From Nitriliruptoraceae bacterium (GTDB lineage Bacteria > Actinomycetota > Nitriliruptoria > Nitriliruptorales > Nitriliruptoraceae), in assembly GCA_007118045.1 (NCBI GenBank), contig SKTG01000498.1, positions 1-7,169 of the forward strand: 7,169 nucleotides of DNA. Direction: 5' to 3'. Position numbers and translations under genes: made by a program. Below the pieces are notes generated by a model. It made no database searches and was not told the DNA's origin. It worked only from the letters and a program-made list of their open reading frames with translations. Every line of letters starts with the position of its first letter. Position 1 is the first letter of the stretch. Shown here piece after piece: positions 4,995 to 7,169 of this stretch.

Positions 4995-5570
4995 ATGCGC
5001 GTGCTGCGTGCCTGCAACGACACCTACGTCCGGGGCCGCGACGAGGTGTGGCGGTACCCGTGGGGGGACCCCGTGCCGGGGGCGAGCGATCTCACCCTCA
5101 GCGAGCTGATGGCGCTCGACCCGGCATCGAGCGCGACCGAGCTGATGGCGTGGTACCGACCGCTCAACGAGTCCGAGCAGGCCTGGCTCGCCGGCCGCCC
5201 CGTCGACGTCGACCAGCTGCTGGTCCGCCGTCGCGGCTCGCGGCCGCTCCACGCGGGCGACCTGCTCGCGGGCATCCAGGCGCCCGAGCTGAGCGTGCTG
5301 GCCATGATGACCGTCAACGACATCGCCGAGCAGGCGGGGGTGTCGAAGGCCACCGTCGACAGTTACCGCTACCGCGGCGATCTCCCGACCCCGCAGGTGA
5401 CCTGTGGCCGCACGCCCCTGTGGGCGCGCCCGATCGTGAACCGATGGCTCGCCAGCCGGCCCGGTTGTGGCTGGCGCAGCGACGTCTACGGGGCCCCCTC
5501 GCAGTGGGCGCCGTCGCCGCCGCGGCTCGAGAGCGAACGGCTCACGTGGCCGACGGCCGATCCGGCGTAG
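4995..5570 (+). CDS. Uncharacterised 191-aa protein with C-terminal helix-turn-helix
   Basis: ATG 4995 was chosen because a textbook AGGAGG (4983-4988) lies 6 nt upstream; a longer reading back to GTG 4836 exists but lacks such a site. Residues 105-155 form an HTH of the MerR/AlpA/excisionase-like class: MTVNDIAEQAGVSKATVDSY (helix-turn-helix), YRGDLPTPQ, then LWARPIVNRWLASRPG, where an excisionase-type protein normally has its 'f-r-x-x-d-v-x-x-W-L' helix. The first 100 residues (Trp- and Pro-rich start, LTLSELMALDPASSATELMAWYRPLNESEQAWLAGRPVD...) match no family I recognise. The tail after 156 is Pro/Trp-rich. The gene is probably a DNA-binding regulator with an unknown N-terminal domain. 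Its last 29 bp overlap, tail to tail, the end of the small gene on the other strand. Confidence 0.75.
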   Translation: MRVLRACNDTYVRGRDEVWRYPWGDPVPGASDLTLSELMALDPASSATELMAWYRPLNESEQAWLAGRPVDVDQLLVRRRGSRPLHAGDLLAGIQAPELSVLAMMTVNDIAEQAGVSKATVDSYRYRGDLPTPQVTCGRTPLWARPIVNRWLASRPGCGWRSDVYGAPSQWAPSPPRLESERLTWPTADPA

Positions 5571-5877
5571 GTCGCCGCTCCACGCTCGCCGGCCGAGGTG
5601 GCTGCCCGTGAGCCAGCACGGGAACGGCCGGCCGACCGGGTGGGGCGTCGTGAGGCGCGTGGCCGCGTCGAGGTACATGGGCTCGAGGGCTCCCGCTCGA
5701 CGGTTCCAGGCGGGCCGCCGTCCGGAGGAGCACGCCGGCGAGGCGTCGACGGACCGGAGCGCGTGGCGACGTCGCCGACGTCGCCCGCCTCGCCCGCGCG
5801 AGCCGGTGACGGGTCGCTCGGTCTTGGTCCATCCTCATACGTGCACGGGGCAGCTCCGGGTCGAGGAACGTGTGCAT
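5542..5877 (-). CDS. Small basic hypothetical protein behind a SoxR-like promoter
   Basis: A 111-aa reading frame from ATG 5877. Three signals support it: GGAG at 5886-5889, 8 nt before the ATG; a complete -35/-10 pair at 5914-5944, about 37 nt upstream; and a high G/C third position over the first 58 codons. The first 60 residues are helical and very basic (FLDPELPRARMRMDQDRATRHRLARARRA, then VRRRLAGVLLRTAARLEP). This resembles the short Arg/Ala-rich actinobacterial proteins with an 'RLAR...RRLAxxLxxxxxRLEP' layout, though I recognise no named family. The last 50 residues are Pro/His/Arg-rich with weaker codon bias, and they run 29 bp into the end of the opposing HTH gene, so an original earlier stop may have been lost or a frameshift may be present. 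Function is unknown; nucleic-acid or membrane association would suit the charge. Confidence 0.55.
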   Translation of the reverse strand: MHTFLDPELPRARMRMDQDRATRHRLARARRATSATSPRAPVRRRLAGVLLRTAARLEPSSGSPRAHVPRRGHAPHDAPPGRPAVPVLAHGQPPRPASVERRPTPDRPSAT

Positions 5878-5913
5878 CGGTGCGTCTCCAGCAGCGCGAA
5901 CGACGATGAGAGC

Positions 5914-5944
5914 ACCGTAAGAACTGAAGTCGACTTCAAGTCAA
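5914..5944 (-). promoter_or_regulatory. MerR/SoxR-type promoter with 19-bp spacer and internal palindrome
   Basis: Read on the minus strand: -35 TTGACT (5939-5944), a 19-bp spacer (5920-5938), and -10 TACGGT (5914-5919). The spacer begins with the perfect 14-bp palindrome TGAAGTCGACTTCA (5925-5938), immediately after the -35. An overlong 19-bp spacer carrying a dyad is the hallmark of promoters activated by MerR-family regulators (merT, soxS). From memory of the soxS promoter, the dyad centre falls at the same spacer position, and the operator shares the AAGT-N2-ACTT core. The likely start of transcription is near 5907, giving a leader of about 30 nt to the ATG at 5877. Confidence 0.65.
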
Positions 5945-5949
5945 GGGTT

Positions 5950-5963
5950 CCCGACCGCTCGGG
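5950..5963. terminator. Short inverted repeat upstream of the SoxR-like promoter
   Basis: CCCGA (5950-5954) pairs with TCGGG (5959-5963) around CCGC. It lies between the repeat array that follows the ThDP enzyme gene and the promoter at 5914-5944, so it could weakly end transcription from the enzyme gene. The stem is only 5 bp and there is no U-tract. Confidence 0.25.
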
Positions 5964-6000
5964 CTCCTCGACAAGAACCGCGGCTGTGGTCGTATCCCGG

Positions 6001-6119
6001 CGTCCGTGGCCGTGGCCGTGCCCGTGCAGGTGCTCCGGCGTCCGTGGCCGTGGCCGTGCCCGTGCAGGTGCTCCGGCGTCAGTGGCCGTGCCCGTGCAGG
6101 TGCTCCGGCGTCAGTGGCC
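6001..6119. repeat. 38/38/32-bp tandem repeat reaching into the end of the ThDP enzyme gene
   Basis: Two perfect 38-bp units (6001-6038, 6039-6076) are followed by a 32-bp unit (6077-6108), differing from them by one base (CGTCAGTGG against CGTCCGTGG) and by loss of one GTGGCC hexamer. A truncated fourth copy (6109-6119, CGTCAGTGGCC) is the reverse complement of the final Gly-His-stop codons of the ThDP enzyme gene. Each full unit contains CCCGTGCAGGTGCTCCGG. Unit lengths are not multiples of three, so the array is not a conserved coding repeat. Confidence 0.9.
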
Positions 6120-7169
6120 TCGGAAGGCCTCCTCGAGCCACCAGGCACCTCGGGGCGCCGCGACCTTCGCGTCGACGAGCAGAGGTCGGTCCCGCGAGCC
6201 GGCGACCCAGTCACCCACCGGGCGCAGGTCGGCGGGTTCCCGCACCGTCACCGCCTCGTACCCGAACCCACGGGCGATGGCGGCGTGGTCGGTGGGTGGG
6301 AACCGGACCGTGGCGAGCTCGACCTCCGCGCCGAAGTGGTGCACCTCGGCGCCGTAGCCGGCGTCGTCGTAGACGACCACCACCATCGGCAGGGCGAGCC
6401 GCGCGACGGTCTCCAACTCGCTCGCGCCCATCAGCAGACCGCCGTCACCGACCCCGACGACGGCGACCCGGTCGGGTCGCGCGAGCGCCGCGCCGATGCC
6501 GCTGGCCAGCCCGAGACCCACCGACTGGTAGGCCTGGGTGAAGCAGAACCCGTGCTCGTCGGGCACGTCGAGGAACATGCTCGGGTACCCCATGAAGTTC
6601 CCCGAGTCGACCGCCACCACCCGCTCGTCGGGCAGCAGGTCGTCGAGCGCGATGGTGAGGGTGCGCGGGTCGATGCACCCGTCGCCGCCCCAGTCGTCGT
6701 AGGGCTCGTCGCGCCAGCGGCGACGGGCGGCCAGGCGCGACGCGACGTCCGCCCGCCGGTAGCCGGTGCGGGGCGTCGGGCCGTGATCGCCGAGCGCCGC
6801 GGTGACGACGGTCGCCGTCAGCGCGCTGTCGCCGACGACCGCGAGGTCGACGGGTCGGTGCGCTCCGAGCGCCGCCACCTCGAGGTCGACCTGGGCCAGC
6901 GTGACATCCGGGGCCAGCAGGCGTCCGTGTCGCGTGGTCCACATGTTGAGTGCGCAGCCGAAGCTCACGATCAGGTCGGCGCCACGGATCAGCTCGGCGG
7001 CGATCGGCGTGCTGAACCCTCCGGAGACGTCGAGGTCCCAGTCGTCACCGCGGAAGAGGCCCTTGGCCACCGCCGAGGTGGCCAGCAGCGCGCCGGCGGC
7101 GGAGGCGAGCTCGCGCAACGGTTCGCGCGCGCTCCGTGCGCCGCGGCCCGCGATCAGCACCGGGCGCTC
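6111..7169 (-). CDS. ThDP-dependent enzyme, acetolactate synthase/benzoylformate decarboxylase superfamily (N-terminus outside window)
   Basis: The frame is open to the window edge; 352 C-terminal residues are visible of a family that usually has about 530-580. Visible residues 1-130 are the central domain (RPVLIAGRGA at 2-11, then LRELASAAGALLATSAVAKGLF and IRGADLIVSFGCALN). Residues 165-345 are the ThDP-binding C-terminal domain (IDPRTLTIALDDLLP, VVAVDSGNFMGYPSMFL, GFCFTQAYQSVGLGLASGIGAALA). The diphosphate/Mg motif is GDG (241-243), 24 residues, then DDAGYG (268-273), followed by AEVHHFG. The metal-ligand position that is usually Asn is Asp here. The N-terminal pyrimidine-binding domain with the catalytic Glu is not in the window. 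The reaction (2-oxoacid decarboxylation or carboligation) is certain only at superfamily level. It is transcribed towards the small 5542-5877 gene; its stop codon belongs to the tandem repeat at 6001-6119. Confidence 0.9.
   Translation of the reverse strand, partial: ERPVLIAGRGARSAREPLRELASAAGALLATSAVAKGLFRGDDWDLDVSGGFSTPIAAELIRGADLIVSFGCALNMWTTRHGRLLAPDVTLAQVDLEVAALGAHRPVDLAVVGDSALTATVVTAALGDHGPTPRTGYRRADVASRLAARRRWRDEPYDDWGGDGCIDPRTLTIALDDLLPDERVVAVDSGNFMGYPSMFLDVPDEHGFCFTQAYQSVGLGLASGIGAALARPDRVAVVGVGDGGLLMGASELETVARLALPMVVVVYDDAGYGAEVHHFGAEVELATVRFPPTDHAAIARGFGYEAVTVREPADLRPVGDWVAGSRDRPLLVDAKVAAPRGAWWLEEAFRGH

Noticed and set aside
4727..5611. Alternative plus-strand frame over the 191-aa HTH gene
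   Set aside because: The other frame has a perfect AGGAGG and a recognisable HTH; this one is low-complexity Arg/Gly/Pro sequence.
6001..6119. Histidine/glycine-rich metal-binding peptide (HLHGHGHGHG) read on the minus strand
   Set aside because: The unit lengths 38 and 32 change the frame at each copy, so the His/Gly run is not maintained, and it lies just after a stop codon without a ribosome site.
5467..6357. 296-codon plus-strand open frame across the repeats
   Set aside because: It overlaps the ends of three genes in wrong frames and is Arg/Ser/Pro-rich throughout.

Overview
This window is very GC-rich (visibly about 70% or more), with strong G/C bias at third codon positions, GTG starts, and GAF-ANTAR, TspO and excisionase-type HTH proteins. 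That points to a high-GC actinobacterium (Actinomycetota). I cannot name the genus from sequence alone. I see no tRNA, rRNA, integrase, transposase or CRISPR array. It looks like ordinary chromosome with many small regulatory genes and unusually repeat-rich gaps.

Layout, left to right: (1) 1-1056 (+), the 3' part of an acyltransferase-3-type membrane protein. (2) A gap with three tandem 19-bp iterons, then a small excisionase/BldC-type HTH protein (1183-1425 +). (3) A gap with two hyphenated palindromes, then a TspO/MBR membrane protein (1583-2074 +). (4) Tail to tail with it, 8 bp apart, a GAF-ANTAR RNA-binding antiterminator (2083-2778 -). (5) A 388-bp divergent gap with several hairpins and two 30-bp direct repeats, then an SRPBCC (START-like) protein (3167-3640 +). 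(6) A convergent gap with three successive hairpins and a second 19-bp repeat array, then a hemerythrin-HHE protein (3802-4467 -). (7) A gap of about 530 bp with a degenerate 12-bp minisatellite, then an unfamiliar 191-aa protein with a C-terminal HTH (4995-5570 +). (8) A small basic protein (5542-5877 -) behind a MerR/SoxR-type promoter. (9) A 38/32-bp tandem repeat that begins inside the last codons of the final gene, a ThDP-dependent enzyme of the acetolactate synthase/benzoylformate decarboxylase superfamily (6111-7169 -, N-terminus outside the window).

Few genes form operons: nearly every one has its own gap and is divergent or convergent to its neighbour. TspO (porphyrin/redox stress), GAF-ANTAR (signal-responsive antitermination), hemerythrin (di-iron, O2/NO/redox) and a SoxR-like promoter suggest an accessory stress/redox neighbourhood; this is inference. 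The most striking sequence signals are the SoxR-like promoter at 5914-5944, the iterons before the small HTH gene, and the minisatellite and gene-tail repeats.
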